DNA of 64,000 nt from Epilithonimonas arachidiradicis (GTDB lineage: Bacteria; Bacteroidota; Bacteroidia; Flavobacteriales; Weeksellaceae). Under the pieces are notes generated by a model. It ran no database searches, was not told the DNA's origin, and saw nothing but the letters and a program-made list of their open reading frames with translations. Positions 25,443-34,844 of the stretch are shown piece by piece; positions within the stretch are counted from its first letter, which is position 1; each line of letters begins with the position of its first letter. The stretch spans positions 124,001 to 188,000 of the forward strand of contig NZ_RAQH01000007.1 in NCBI RefSeq assembly GCF_003610695.1. Direction: 5' to 3'. Made by a program: the position numbers and the translations under genes.

Positions 25443-25478
25443 AAAAAGACCTTTAAAAAAACAATTAAAGGTCTTTTT
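25443..25478. terminator. Bidirectional terminator
   Basis: AAAAAGACCTTTAA and TTAAAGGTCTTTTT form a 14-bp perfect stem with an 8-base loop. It lies between two converging genes and has A- and T-runs on both strands. Confidence 0.9.
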
Positions 25479-25481
25479 TAT

Positions 25482-26426
25482 TTAATTATTTTGACGATCA
25501 TTAATCCTTAATTCCCGCTCTATCTCATCAATGTCAGGTAATTTGGTATTATAGTTTTCTTCGATATATTGCAAAACGGACTTATCAGTTTTACCATCTA
25601 TTTTCCTGATGAAAAGGTGGTTATTAGATCTTAAATAATTAATGATTGCATCCGGATTAATCTTATTTAGTAAAGATTTTTCCAATACAGCTCTTTTGTC
25701 ATCATTTACAATCACATCGTGAAAATCCGTATTCATAAGAACGGTCTGAAAAAACGATTCTCCGGGCAAATAGGTGTTAATATAGAATTCTTCGAAAAGC
25801 ATCACCTTTTTATTGTTATTAAGAAAAGCACAGGTGTCTCTTGTGAAAAGAAACCACTTACCACCTATAAAAGGGATAACGTTTTTCATAAATTCTCTTT
25901 TGTAAATGAACGAGGAGATTTTATAAGCCATTTCTGTAAAATGGTTTTGTATTCTTTGGAGTGTGTCGGGTCTGTAAAACTTTTGGTCATAATAAAAAAG
26001 ATAGTTTTTACCATTGTTTTCAGATAAAAATTTGCGGATAATATTTTGAGATTTCAAAGGAAAGTCATCGCAGCTTAGATTAATAAAATAATCCCAATCC
26101 GGACTTGCATTCAGGAGAAATTCCATTGCGTTAAGTTCTGCTTGGACAATGCTAAAACCGCCTGAAGTTATGTTCATACTTTCTAGTAGAAAGGCATTTG
26201 GAAACTGTATTAAAAATAGTTGAATCGCCTCAGTTATCTCTGGCTTAGCTTTTCTGTCAATATGAATGAGGTAGAACTGATCTCTTGTGTATATTTTTTT
26301 GAATAGTATGATAAATTTCTCAGTTTCGTTATGAACCATTATGAAATATGCAATCCTTAATGACTTATCATTTTGATTTTGAGAAGTTTGGGGTTGAGGT
26401 TGTGTTGAAGAGAAAGAATTCTGCAT
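25482..26426 (-). CDS. Core-2/I-branching-type beta-1,6-N-acetylglucosaminyltransferase family (GT14)
   Basis: The 314-residue cytosolic protein starts with a Gln/Ser-rich stretch and then RIAYFIMVHNETEKFIILFKKIYTRDQFYLIHIDRKA, the GT14 beginning. INLSCDDFPLKSQNIIRKFLSENNGKNYL follows, and later GGKWFLFTRDTCAFL and GESFFQTVLMNT (the FxQTVLxN line). It transfers a sugar to an extracellular glycan precursor; substrate unknown. A single monocistronic unit. Confidence 0.85.
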   Translation of the reverse strand: MQNSFSSTQPQPQTSQNQNDKSLRIAYFIMVHNETEKFIILFKKIYTRDQFYLIHIDRKAKPEITEAIQLFLIQFPNAFLLESMNITSGGFSIVQAELNAMEFLLNASPDWDYFINLSCDDFPLKSQNIIRKFLSENNGKNYLFYYDQKFYRPDTLQRIQNHFTEMAYKISSFIYKREFMKNVIPFIGGKWFLFTRDTCAFLNNNKKVMLFEEFYINTYLPGESFFQTVLMNTDFHDVIVNDDKRAVLEKSLLNKINPDAIINYLRSNNHLFIRKIDGKTDKSVLQYIEENYNTKLPDIDEIERELRINDRQNN

Positions 26427-26539
26427 TTTATATGGATTTCAAATTATCCACACTTGCAAATAACTTATTTATTTAAATTTACAAATATATTTTTGATAAT
26501 CAGTGAATTAAAAAATAATATTTTCTGCATATTTTATTG

Positions 26540-26547
26540 TATCTTTG
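26540..26547 (+). promoter_or_regulatory. Candidate -7 promoter element of the cold-shock gene, with a long leader
   Basis: TATCTTTG fits TAnnTTTG and lies 223 bases before the start codon. The leader between them is A/T-rich and includes a small GCCT-AGA-AGGC hairpin. Long structured leaders are usual for cold-shock mRNAs. Confidence 0.45.
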
Positions 26548-26770
26548 TATTATAATTTATAATGGGTTTCTGTATTGCTAATCAGTAATATATATTTCTT
26601 TTAATTCTTGTGTATTTTATGCCTAGAAGGCGCAACAAAATTTCCTCGGATAATAAAGACAATTACCTTTTAATCTTATACCAGTCGATTTCAAATTCAT
26701 TTCTACGAAGATTTTAGAATTTCAATTGATTCATTTTCACTACATTAATTTAAAATAATAGCAATAATTT

Positions 26771-27193
26771 ATGGCAGATTCTTTCTCAAAAAAAGAAAAC
26801 TTCAAGAAAAAACAACAAAAACAAAAAGAAAAAGCACTTCGTCGTGAAGAGCGTAAAACCAACAACGACAAAGGAAAAGACATCGAGTTTATGTATGTTG
26901 ATGCATACGGAAGATTAACATCTACACCGCCTGAGGAAAGGGTGGAGGTTGATTTGGATAACATTCAGTTAGGAGCAGCGCCAGTGGAAGCAGAAGAAAC
27001 TGTGAAAACAGGAATCGTAACTTTCTTAAGTGAGAAGGGTTATGGATTCATTACGGAAAACAAAACTAACGAGAATATCTTTTTCCATAGTAACAACTGT
27101 GCTGTGCCGGTTAAAAAAGGAAACAAAGTAGCTTTCGAAAAAGAAAGATCTCCAAAAGGTTTTTCGGCAGTCAATATCGAACTAGTCAAATAA
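26771..27193 (+). CDS. Cold-shock domain protein with basic N-terminal extension
   Basis: Residues 1-35 are a highly charged basic helix (FSKKENFKKKQQKQKEKALRREERKT). Residues about 78-140 are a cold-shock domain: TGIVTFLSEKGYGFITENKTNENIFFHSNN, with RNP1-like KGYGFIT and RNP2-like NIFFHS. It binds single-stranded nucleic acid. The middle segment (YVDAYGRLTSTPPEE) recurs in Bacteroidetes proteins of this build. A strong terminator follows. Confidence 0.9.
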   Translation: MADSFSKKENFKKKQQKQKEKALRREERKTNNDKGKDIEFMYVDAYGRLTSTPPEERVEVDLDNIQLGAAPVEAEETVKTGIVTFLSEKGYGFITENKTNENIFFHSNNCAVPVKKGNKVAFEKERSPKGFSAVNIELVK

Positions 27194-27216
27194 GTTTTTG
27201 ATTTTAAAATATTTAT

Positions 27217-27245
27217 AATAAGCTCCAGTCGGAGCTTATTTTTTT
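27217..27245 (+). terminator. Terminator of the cold-shock gene
   Basis: AATAAGCTCC and GGAGCTTATT form a perfect 10-bp stem around AGTC, followed by five T residues. Confidence 0.9.
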
Positions 27246-27259
27246 GGCTTCATTTTAGT

Positions 27260-28252
27260 TTGGGAAATGATATGGCTTCCAAAATAAAATATAATCCTGA
27301 CTTCGATTCTTTGACTTCCAAAGAGCTTAAACTCTTGGAAAAAGCTTGTGAAACTATTAGAAAGTTCGTTTCCAAATCGGATAAAATCAATCAGGTTAAT
27401 TATAAAACCAGAGATGCTCACGTTACAGCTTATTCGACTTTGAAAGGAACTTTTGTTACCAATGAAAATTTTGAGGAACATTCTATTTTTCCAAAGCAGG
27501 AATTAGATTGTTTGATTAGAATTTCGAATGCACATATGAAATTGGTTTCTCAGAAAAGAACGATTCCGGCTTATGGATTTTCGGTTAAAATTTCTGATAA
27601 AGCTGATACTATTGCCAATTTTCCATTAGTGAATTTCCCATTATTTCCAATTAATAATGTCTCACGATTTCTTAAAATTTTCATAGCGATTAATCGATTT
27701 TTTGCTGGAAATATTTTGCAAAAATTCTGGAATTTAATGAAGCTAACCAAGAATTTTTTTCTAGTTTCTCCATCCTTTTTTCATCCTTCTTTTATGGCTG
27801 AGGTTTTTAAATTGCTCATAAATCAAAACAATTTTATTTTGTCCTTTGATTACCATTCCATTGGCGTTTATAGATTAGGAAATCATCTAGTTAAGTTGAA
27901 ATTAGTTCCTAAGAATGTTCCAACTAAAATTGACGAAAATAGAATTGATATTTCAATCAAAAACTATCTCAAGAATAATGATTATGAGTTGGAGTTAATG
28001 GTTCAATATTGTTACGATTTGGAAAACCAGCCTGTCAATCAATTAAATAAAATGTGGAAAAATTCTGAATTTGTATCGATTGGAACAATTAAAATCACAG
28101 AATTGATTGATAAAAATAATCAATGGGTTGAGAATTTATCATTCAATCCTTTTGAAAATATTGAAGAATTACGACCAGTCGGGAGGATTCAGAAATTACG
28201 GGATGAAGCTTACAAAATATCTTTTACAACAAGAAAAAATAATGGTTTATGA
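27260..28252 (+). CDS. Catalase-like family protein of unknown function
   Basis: The 330-residue protein has lines reminiscent of short catalase-related proteins: TRDAHVTAYSTLKGTFVTNENF near residue 50, an AYGFSVKISD core, SPSFFHPSF, and the C-terminal FNPFENIEELRPVGRIQKLRDEAYKIS (N.P.....RPVGRI.R.R...Y). The distal His is present, and an RxxxY is present near the end. Full catalases are longer; family members of this size bind heme but are poorly characterised. The start may be the second Met. The stop overlaps the next gene by 4 bases, so the two are translationally coupled. Confidence 0.55.
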   Translation: MGNDMASKIKYNPDFDSLTSKELKLLEKACETIRKFVSKSDKINQVNYKTRDAHVTAYSTLKGTFVTNENFEEHSIFPKQELDCLIRISNAHMKLVSQKRTIPAYGFSVKISDKADTIANFPLVNFPLFPINNVSRFLKIFIAINRFFAGNILQKFWNLMKLTKNFFLVSPSFFHPSFMAEVFKLLINQNNFILSFDYHSIGVYRLGNHLVKLKLVPKNVPTKIDENRIDISIKNYLKNNDYELELMVQYCYDLENQPVNQLNKMWKNSEFVSIGTIKITELIDKNNQWVENLSFNPFENIEELRPVGRIQKLRDEAYKISFTTRKNNGL

Positions 28253-28509
28253 ATACAGAATTACTTGGTCTAATTGCCGGAGGAATCACATCTATCGCAA
28301 TGATGCCACAACTCATCAAAGTTATCAAAGAAAAAAACGCCAAAGATATTTCCGTTATGATGCTTTTGGTTTTGATTACAGGATTATCACTTTGGGTTTG
28401 GTACGGCGTTTTACAGGACGAATTACCAATTATTTTATCTAATGGTTTTTCAGTTTTAGTCAATTTAACTTTGCTGATTTGCTGTATTATTTTCAAAAAG
28501 AAAAACTAA
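28249..28509 (+). CDS. SemiSWEET-type sugar transporter (PQ-loop)
   Basis: The 86-residue protein has three membrane helices and the PQ motif MMPQLIKVIKEKNAKDIS, followed by WVWYGVLQDELPIILSNG. This is the SemiSWEET half-transporter, which works as a dimer and moves sugars by facilitated diffusion. It overlaps the end of the catalase-like gene (ATGA) and its stop overlaps the end of the converging pdeM gene by four bases. Confidence 0.85.
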   Translation: MNTELLGLIAGGITSIAMMPQLIKVIKEKNAKDISVMMLLVLITGLSLWVWYGVLQDELPIILSNGFSVLVNLTLLICCIIFKKKN

Positions 28510-29150
28510 ATCTCATAAATCTCAGCATCCGTAAACACATAGAATCTTCCTTTTTTAGGGAGATTTTTTGTATCTAATCCTGTAAACTCGCTGAAAGCAG
28601 GAAGCAATAATTGATTTTCTGAGACAACAAAACAAGGTAGTTTGATATTTTTCACTGATGAATTGATAACAAATCCCGGATGAATATGTCCGGTAATCTG
28701 AAATTTCTCATTCTTTTTCTGAAAATCGTGAACGAAAATAAATTCATCAATTTCGAGAAATTCATCTCTGAAATTCAGGCAGAGTTTGGCTTCCAGCTTT
28801 TTTGAAATTCTGTCGTGATTTCCTTCTATCAAATGAAATTCAAGGTTTGGAAATTGGTTTTTCCATTCGCAGAATTTGTCGACACCAGAATTGTCTCCGG
28901 CGTGCAATAAATCACCGACCACAAGGAATTTTTCGGGTTTAAAATATTCTATAAGAACAGATAGCCGTTGCAAATCGTTTTCGAAAACCTGGTCGGAGAG
29001 AGCAATCCCGTTTTTGCGGAAATGAGCCGTTTTTCCGATGTGCAAGTCGGAGAGAATCAACGCTTTTTCTTTTTTCCAAAACAACGCACGCTGATTGGTT
29101 AAGGTAAAAACTTCGTTTTGGATGTTGATATTTTTTGTTGCTATTTTCAT
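28506..29150 (-). CDS. pdeM: Ligase-associated DNA-damage-response metallophosphoesterase PdeM
   Basis: The 214-residue calcineurin-type phosphoesterase has all metal motifs: LSDLHIGK (DxH), VGDLLHAGD (GD), EGNHDRIS (GNHD) and TGHIHPGF (GHxH). It is placed 125 bases downstream of the Lhr-like helicase, as in the ligase-associated repair cluster. It probably processes DNA ends together with the ligase, helicase and exonuclease. Its 3' end overlaps the converging SemiSWEET gene by 4 bases. Confidence 0.92.
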   Translation of the reverse strand: MKIATKNINIQNEVFTLTNQRALFWKKEKALILSDLHIGKTAHFRKNGIALSDQVFENDLQRLSVLIEYFKPEKFLVVGDLLHAGDNSGVDKFCEWKNQFPNLEFHLIEGNHDRISKKLEAKLCLNFRDEFLEIDEFIFVHDFQKKNEKFQITGHIHPGFVINSSVKNIKLPCFVVSENQLLLPAFSEFTGLDTKNLPKKGRFYVFTDAEIYEI

Positions 29151-29168
29151 AATTAAATAAACATAATC

Positions 29169-29247
29169 TTTGTCATTCCGTAGGAAACCTAGCGTAGCGG
29201 TTCGACGAAGTCAATCTAAACAGCTGAGATTCCTACGGAATGACAAA
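29169..29247. repeat. Inverted repeat between pdeM and the helicase gene
   Basis: An 18-base arm (29169-29186, TTTGTCATTCCGTAGGAA) and its exact complement (29230-29247) enclose 43 bases. The loop contains GGTTCGACGAAGTC, similar to words in other intergenic gaps of this window. It looks like a palindromic dispersed repeat; it may also end the helicase transcript. Confidence 0.75.
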
Positions 29248-29275
29248 AACACTGCAAAATTCACAAAAACAAATA

Positions 29276-31720
29276 TTATTTTTTCTTCGCCTGTTGAATC
29301 AATTTTTGAATTCTGGAATCCAAATCTTCACTCGTCAAAGTCTGTCGCAAACTGTCTACTTTTATCGGGAAACTCAGTGGCGTAAAAGCGTTTGCAAATT
29401 TCAGGATAATTTTTGATTTTTCGATTCTTTTGAATGCTTCCACAAGTCGCTGTTCCTGCAACTGCATATTGAAAACTTCCGTATAAGCCTGTCGTACAAG
29501 GAAATGATTCGGGTCGTGGTCTTCCAGAACTTTGAAAATAAGACCTGCCGAACTTTGCAGAGATTTGTTGGAGCGCTGTTGTCCGGGAAAATTCTGAACA
29601 ACCATCCCGGAAATCACCGCAATATCCCGGAATTTCCTTCTTGCCATTTCTGCCGCATTGATGCTGGAAATCACATTGGTCATCAGGTTTTCCCTCGTTA
29701 AAATTTTGTCTAAATTTTCTTCATTAAGCGGAATCTCTTTATCACTGAACAATTCAAAACCATAATCATTCATCGCCATCGAAAAAGAAATCGGAGCCAG
29801 CTTTGAAATCCGGTAAGCAATCAATGCAGCCATTACTTCGTGCACCAAACGACCCTCGAAAGGATACATAAACAGATGATAACCTTCACGGTTCTTAATC
29901 AATTCCACCAAAAATTCATTATCCTTCGGAATGTGCGACCGTTCTTCCTGATTAACCAGAAGCGGATGCAGGAATTTCAGTTCTTTTTCAGAAGCTTTCG
30001 GATTAAGCGCTCCGGATAATTTTTCACGTAAAAACTGACCGAGATTAGAACTCAATGGTAATCTTCCGCCTAAATAACTAGGAGCCTGCGCTTTTCCTTT
30101 CGAAGCCCGAACGAAAACCGTCATATCTTTGATCATCGCCACTTCCAAAACTCTTCCGGCCAAAATAAATTTCTCTTCTTTCTTTAATCTCGAGATAAAA
30201 TATTCCTCCACCATTCCAATATATCCGCCGGAAATAAATTTTACTTTCAGCATCGCATCGCTCACAATTGCGCCCATATTCATCCGGTGCAGCATCGCTA
30301 TTCTTCGGGAAGTTACTTTGTGCAGACCGTCTTCCATTACCACGACTTTATGGTATTCTTCGTAGCTTTTCAGCGCGCTTCCGCCAATTGTGAGAAAATC
30401 AATCATCGATTTCCATTCTTCGTCCGTCATTTCCTGAAAAGTGTAAACCTGCTTGATTCTTTCATAGGTTTCTTCGGGATAAAATCCGTCGCCAATCGCC
30501 AAAGTCATCAGAAACTGAACCAGAACATCGAAGCATAAAACCTGCGGTTCACGAGGCTCAATCACATTTTGTTTGACGGCTTCTTTCAAGGCTGAAACTT
30601 CAATCAATTCCAAAGAATGGGTCGGAACACAATAGATTTTTGAAGTTTCAAAAGGGGAGTGACCACTTCGTCCGGCACGCTGCAAAAACCTCGCAACACC
30701 TTTTGCAGAGCCAATCTGAATAACCGTATCAACAGGTTTAAAATCAATTCCTAAATCCAGAGACGACGTTGAAACAACGGCTTTCAGTTTTCCTGAACTT
30801 AAATTTTCCTCAATCCAGATTCTCAGATGTGCATCAATCGAACTGTGATGAATTGCGATTTGTCCGGCAAAATCAGGATAAGCGTTCAGTAAAAGCTGAT
30901 ACCACATTTCACTTTGGCTTCTCGTATTGGTAAAGACAATCGTCGATTTTGATTCGAGAATGATCGGAACGACTTTATCTGCTAATTTTTGTCCGAGATG
31001 TCCTGCCCAAGGCAAAATTTCTACTTCATTCGGAAAAACGGAAAGAATCTCAATTTTCTTATGTTCTTTGGCGGTAACTTTTGTTTTTTTAATTGGATAA
31101 GGAATCAGAACTTCCATCGCTTCATCGAGGTTTCCGATTGTTGCCGTAATTCCCCAAATCTTCATTTTGGGAACATAATTTCTTAATTGTGAAATCCCCA
31201 GTTCCACCAAAACGCCACGTTTTGAACCCAATAATTCGTGCCATTCATCGATAACAATCGTCTGTAAATTCGTGAAAAAACGCTGATGATTTTTCTGTCC
31301 GAGAAGAAGCTGTAAACTTTCTGGAGTTGCCACGAGAATTTCGGGCATATTTTTGACCTGCTGTTGTCGGACTTTTGGGTCGGTGTCGCCGTTTCTTACT
31401 CCGACTGTCCAATCCAATCCGATTTCGTCAATCGCTTCCTGCATTGCCTTGGCAATATCTTTCGAAAGGGAACGGAGCGGCGTAATCCAAATCATTTTCA
31501 GTCCCTTTTTGTATTGGTCGGGATAATTTAGAAAGTCTGAAATTAAAGCTAAGAAAACGGAATACGTCTTCCCAAATCCGGTTGGCGCAACCACCATCCC
31601 GCTGTAACCGCTCCCAAATTTCTGCCAAGTCTGAATCTGAAACTTGAATGGCGAAATACCTTTATCACTCATCCAGTTTTGAATGATTTTGTAGCCGTCG
31701 GTATTTTCGAAGTTGCTCAA
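29276..31720 (-). CDS. Ligase-associated DEXH-box helicase (Lhr-like)
   Basis: The 814-residue superfamily-2 helicase shows APTGFGKTYSVF (motif I), TPLRSLSKDI, VATPESLQLLL, DEWHELLGSKRG (motif II), GITATIGN (motif III) and QRAGRSGHSPF (motif VI). It also has the Lhr-type C-terminal winged-helix and DUF1998-like region. Length and neighbours identify it as the helicase of the ligase-associated repair cluster, unwinding DNA for end processing. It lies between the ligase (upstream, 174 bases) and pdeM. Confidence 0.93.
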   Translation of the reverse strand: MSNFENTDGYKIIQNWMSDKGISPFKFQIQTWQKFGSGYSGMVVAPTGFGKTYSVFLALISDFLNYPDQYKKGLKMIWITPLRSLSKDIAKAMQEAIDEIGLDWTVGVRNGDTDPKVRQQQVKNMPEILVATPESLQLLLGQKNHQRFFTNLQTIVIDEWHELLGSKRGVLVELGISQLRNYVPKMKIWGITATIGNLDEAMEVLIPYPIKKTKVTAKEHKKIEILSVFPNEVEILPWAGHLGQKLADKVVPIILESKSTIVFTNTRSQSEMWYQLLLNAYPDFAGQIAIHHSSIDAHLRIWIEENLSSGKLKAVVSTSSLDLGIDFKPVDTVIQIGSAKGVARFLQRAGRSGHSPFETSKIYCVPTHSLELIEVSALKEAVKQNVIEPREPQVLCFDVLVQFLMTLAIGDGFYPEETYERIKQVYTFQEMTDEEWKSMIDFLTIGGSALKSYEEYHKVVVMEDGLHKVTSRRIAMLHRMNMGAIVSDAMLKVKFISGGYIGMVEEYFISRLKKEEKFILAGRVLEVAMIKDMTVFVRASKGKAQAPSYLGGRLPLSSNLGQFLREKLSGALNPKASEKELKFLHPLLVNQEERSHIPKDNEFLVELIKNREGYHLFMYPFEGRLVHEVMAALIAYRISKLAPISFSMAMNDYGFELFSDKEIPLNEENLDKILTRENLMTNVISSINAAEMARRKFRDIAVISGMVVQNFPGQQRSNKSLQSSAGLIFKVLEDHDPNHFLVRQAYTEVFNMQLQEQRLVEAFKRIEKSKIILKFANAFTPLSFPIKVDSLRQTLTSEDLDSRIQKLIQQAKKK

Positions 31721-31894
31721 TTTTTTTTTATTTTATACTTAATTCTTCTTAATAAAATAAACTCGTTTATTTCTTCAACATTAAGAATTTAAGAATATTG
31801 AATGAAATAATTTATTAAGAATCAATAAATTGATTTTGTTTAAAAACATTAAGTAAAAATTAAAACTTAATGCCTTAATGTTTAATATTCAAAT

Positions 31895-33475
31895 TCACTG
31901 TATTAATTTCTTAATCTCTTCCAAATCATCAATCTCATCCACTGTTTTATCTTTTCGCCATCTCAGGATTCTTGGGAAACGCAATGCAACACCACTTTTG
32001 TGGCGATTACTGAAACCAATTCCTTCAAAGGCAATTTCGAAAACCAGTTCGGGTTTTACGGTTCGAACCGGACCAAATTTTTCAATCGCATTTTTGTTGA
32101 CGAACTTGCTGACTTCCATAATTTCTTTATCCGTCAAACCAGAATACGCTTTGGCAATCGTGACCAATTTATCTTCGTTTTTTACGGCAAAAGTGTAATC
32201 GGTGTAATAAGCACTTCGTCTTCCGCTGCCTTTTTGGGCGTAAATCAAAACGGCATCAATCGTCAACGGATTGATTTTCCATTTCCACCAGTCGCCTTTT
32301 TTTCGCCCGGAATGGTAAGGAGAATTTTTCTGTTTCAGCATCAGACCTTCACTGTTGATTTCTCTGGAATTTTCCCGGATTTGGTCTAATTCGTTCCAGT
32401 TTTCAAATTCAATCTGCTGAGAAATTTTGATGTTTTCAGGATTTTCATTTAATAATAATTCTTCCAGCATTGCACGTCTTCCGACAATCGGTTTTTCTCT
32501 TAAATCAGTATTTTCAAGTTCCAATAAATCATAAGCGAAAACCTGAATCGGAATTTCGGAAAGCATTTTCTTCGTTAAAGTTTTTCGGTTGAGACGTTTC
32601 TGTAATTCGTTAAAATTTAAAACTTTACCATCTTTTACAGCCAGAATTTCTCCGTCAATCACAAAGTTACCTTTCATCTGCTGAACGACGTCTTTGATTT
32701 CTGGAAATTGTTCGGTGATCAGTTCTTCACCTCTCGACCAGATAAAAACTTCATCATTCCGTTTGATAATCTGTCCGCGGATTCCGTCCCATTTGTATTC
32801 AATCAGCCATTCATCGGGCGTTCCGAGTTCTTCCAAATCTTTTTCCAAAGGATAAGCCAGACAAAAAGGATAAGGTTTTGAGTTGTCCGGATTCACATTT
32901 TCTGCTGAAATTAATTCCTGAAACGAAACTTCATTCGGCAGCCATTTTCCCATTAAACTGTGCATTAATGCACTGGATTCCTGTTCGGAAAATTTGGTCA
33001 GGGCATTAATCAAAGTTTTATCTGAAACCCCGATTCTGAAACTTCCGCCTAATAATTTATTGAAAATCAATCGCTCTGTATAATTCAAACCGTTCCAGGA
33101 ATTTAAAACAAATTCTTTTTTTTCGAGGTCAGTTTTATTTTTCAAATCGGTAATGTCATTCATCCATTCCGATAAAGTACGTTCGATTTTTTCGGTTGGA
33201 GGCGGAAGAATTAACGATAATGTTTCGCCCAAGTCGCCGACCGAAGAATAACTTTCCTGAAACAACCAGAAAGGTAATTGAGTAATTTCCAACGCCCATT
33301 CTTTCATATAATTGGTGTTCACGTTTCGTTTCGGCCGTTTTCCCGTAAACAAAGCGATGAACCAGACTTTATCTTCATCAGGTGCGCGTTCCAGGTAATC
33401 GATGATGGCATCGATTTTAGCGTTGGTTTTGTTGGTGCTTTCGAGAGCGTTGATGAGTTCAGCGAAATGTCTCAT
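31895..33475 (-). CDS. ATP-dependent DNA ligase (ligase-associated repair cluster)
   Basis: The 526-residue enzyme has an N-terminal DNA-binding domain and the nucleotidyltransferase motif I EYKWDGIRGQ (Lys charged with AMP). Motif III is DGEILAV and motif V is WWKWKINP. An OB fold with RFPRILRWRKDK ends the protein. It seals breaks in damage repair with the helicase, exonuclease and PdeM of this cluster. It is not the essential NAD-dependent replicative ligase. It lies 262 bases downstream of the exonuclease gene; the gap holds repeats. Confidence 0.93.
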   Translation of the reverse strand: MRHFAELINALESTNKTNAKIDAIIDYLERAPDEDKVWFIALFTGKRPKRNVNTNYMKEWALEITQLPFWLFQESYSSVGDLGETLSLILPPPTEKIERTLSEWMNDITDLKNKTDLEKKEFVLNSWNGLNYTERLIFNKLLGGSFRIGVSDKTLINALTKFSEQESSALMHSLMGKWLPNEVSFQELISAENVNPDNSKPYPFCLAYPLEKDLEELGTPDEWLIEYKWDGIRGQIIKRNDEVFIWSRGEELITEQFPEIKDVVQQMKGNFVIDGEILAVKDGKVLNFNELQKRLNRKTLTKKMLSEIPIQVFAYDLLELENTDLREKPIVGRRAMLEELLLNENPENIKISQQIEFENWNELDQIRENSREINSEGLMLKQKNSPYHSGRKKGDWWKWKINPLTIDAVLIYAQKGSGRRSAYYTDYTFAVKNEDKLVTIAKAYSGLTDKEIMEVSKFVNKNAIEKFGPVRTVKPELVFEIAFEGIGFSNRHKSGVALRFPRILRWRKDKTVDEIDDLEEIKKLIQ

Positions 33476-33489
33476 TTCTAAATTTTTAT

Positions 33490-33690
33490 TATTTTGGGCA
33501 GCTTAATCTGCCTTCCGTTCCCAAACCTAACGGAGTGTTTCGACGTAGTCCATCTTTTTTACAAGACATTTTCAAAATTTTAGTCCAGCAAAAAAAGAAT
33601 TTCCACTCAAGTCGGGCTGCGAGAGATTCTCTGCTTTATATGCTGTTATTAACAGGTCGCTCCTACGGAGCTCCGCTTTACCATTGATTC
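33490..33690. repeat. Dispersed intergenic repeat between ligase and exonuclease genes
   Basis: CTCAAGTCGGGCTGCGAG (33606-33623) occurs in inverted orientation at 47835-47852 in another intergenic gap. GGGCAGCTTAATCTGCC near 33497-33513 matches, with one difference, the complement of GGCGGATTAAGCTGCCC near 47889-47905. The block also holds palindromic words such as CTCCTACGGAG. It is a recurring non-coding element of this genome type. Confidence 0.7.
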
Positions 33691-33737
33691 TTTTTGCTAT
33701 TAACAGTAAGTTCCTACGGAACTTTTCAAGCATTGCT

Positions 33738-34757
33738 TTAATCTTTGATAATCTCTTTTTCAGTTTCTTCTTCGTCATCGTCGCCGTACAATGTTTCAAC
33801 AACATCAGATTTGATTCCGATTTCATTTAAATATTTAGAAAAAACTTCGGTTTGTCCGTGCGTAACGTGTACGATTTCTGCTTCGGTTGCTTTGATGGCT
33901 TGTAAAAGTCCTTTCCAGTCAGCGTGGTCGCTCATTGCAAAACCAGCATCCGCACTTCGCCATCTTCTGGCACCACGAACCTGCATCCAGCCGGAACAAA
34001 TCGCTGTGGCCGCATTCGGAATTTTCTTGATGACATTAGAATCCAACAAAGCAGGCGGAACGATGACAATATCGCCTTCAACGTGTTTGATACTTTCCCT
34101 AAAATCAGGAACCTCGTAATCGGGAAGTTGAATTCCGACTTCCTCAAAAGCCTGATTGAGCTTGCCAATAGAGTAGTGGACGTGAATTTTCCCTATTCCC
34201 TCCACCGCTTTCATTACTCTTTGCGCTTTTCCCAAAGAATATCCTATGAATACAGAAGTTTTTTGATTTTCCTGATTCCGCAGAACCCAGCTCTGCATTC
34301 TTTTGTTCAGGTCATCCACTTCCAGCCAGTTGTAAATCGGAAGTCCAAAGGTGCTTTCCGTGACAAATTCATTGCATTTTATGAGTTCAAAAGGCGTACT
34401 CAAACCGTCATCCTGAACTTTGTAATCCCCGGAAATCACGCTCACATAACCTTTATATTCCAACCGAATCTGCGCAGAACCGATAATATGACCAGCCGGA
34501 TGAAGTGAAAGTTTTACGCCGTTGATGTTGAGAATTTCGCCATATTCCAATGTCTGACATTCGATATCTTCGGCAATTCTCTTTTTTAAAATCGGTTTCG
34601 TAAAATGATGACAAAGGTATTTTTTCATTCCCCAACGGGCGTGATCGGCGTGTCCGTGCGTGATGACTGCCAAATCGACAGGTCGCCAAGGGTCAATATA
34701 AAATTTCCCTTGCGGACAGTAGATGCCTTTGTTTGTGAATGTGATGAGTTTCGCCAT
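33738..34757 (-). CDS. Ligase-associated DNA-damage-response exonuclease (MBL fold)
   Basis: The 339-residue metallo-beta-lactamase protein has the zinc motif THGHADHARWG (HxHxDH) and HPAGHIIGSAQI, followed by the beta-CASP-type region. It starts MAKLITFTNKGIYCPQGKFYIDPWRPVDLAVITHG, as do ligase-associated exonucleases (SNM1/Apollo-like). It probably trims DNA ends before ligation. It is the first gene of the leftward repair set. Confidence 0.92.
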   Translation of the reverse strand: MAKLITFTNKGIYCPQGKFYIDPWRPVDLAVITHGHADHARWGMKKYLCHHFTKPILKKRIAEDIECQTLEYGEILNINGVKLSLHPAGHIIGSAQIRLEYKGYVSVISGDYKVQDDGLSTPFELIKCNEFVTESTFGLPIYNWLEVDDLNKRMQSWVLRNQENQKTSVFIGYSLGKAQRVMKAVEGIGKIHVHYSIGKLNQAFEEVGIQLPDYEVPDFRESIKHVEGDIVIVPPALLDSNVIKKIPNAATAICSGWMQVRGARRWRSADAGFAMSDHADWKGLLQAIKATEAEIVHVTHGQTEVFSKYLNEIGIKSDVVETLYGDDDEEETEKEIIKD

Positions 34758-34844
34758 TTGTAGTTTGTATGGAATGGAAAATAAAAGTCACAAAGTTTAT
34801 TGGATTATAATTTTCTTTGTGACTTAATTTCAGTTTAAAATTAA

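Noticed and set aside
29401-31628. Multiple short frames on both strands in the helicase gene
   Set aside because: All lie inside the intact helicase frame with its motifs in order.
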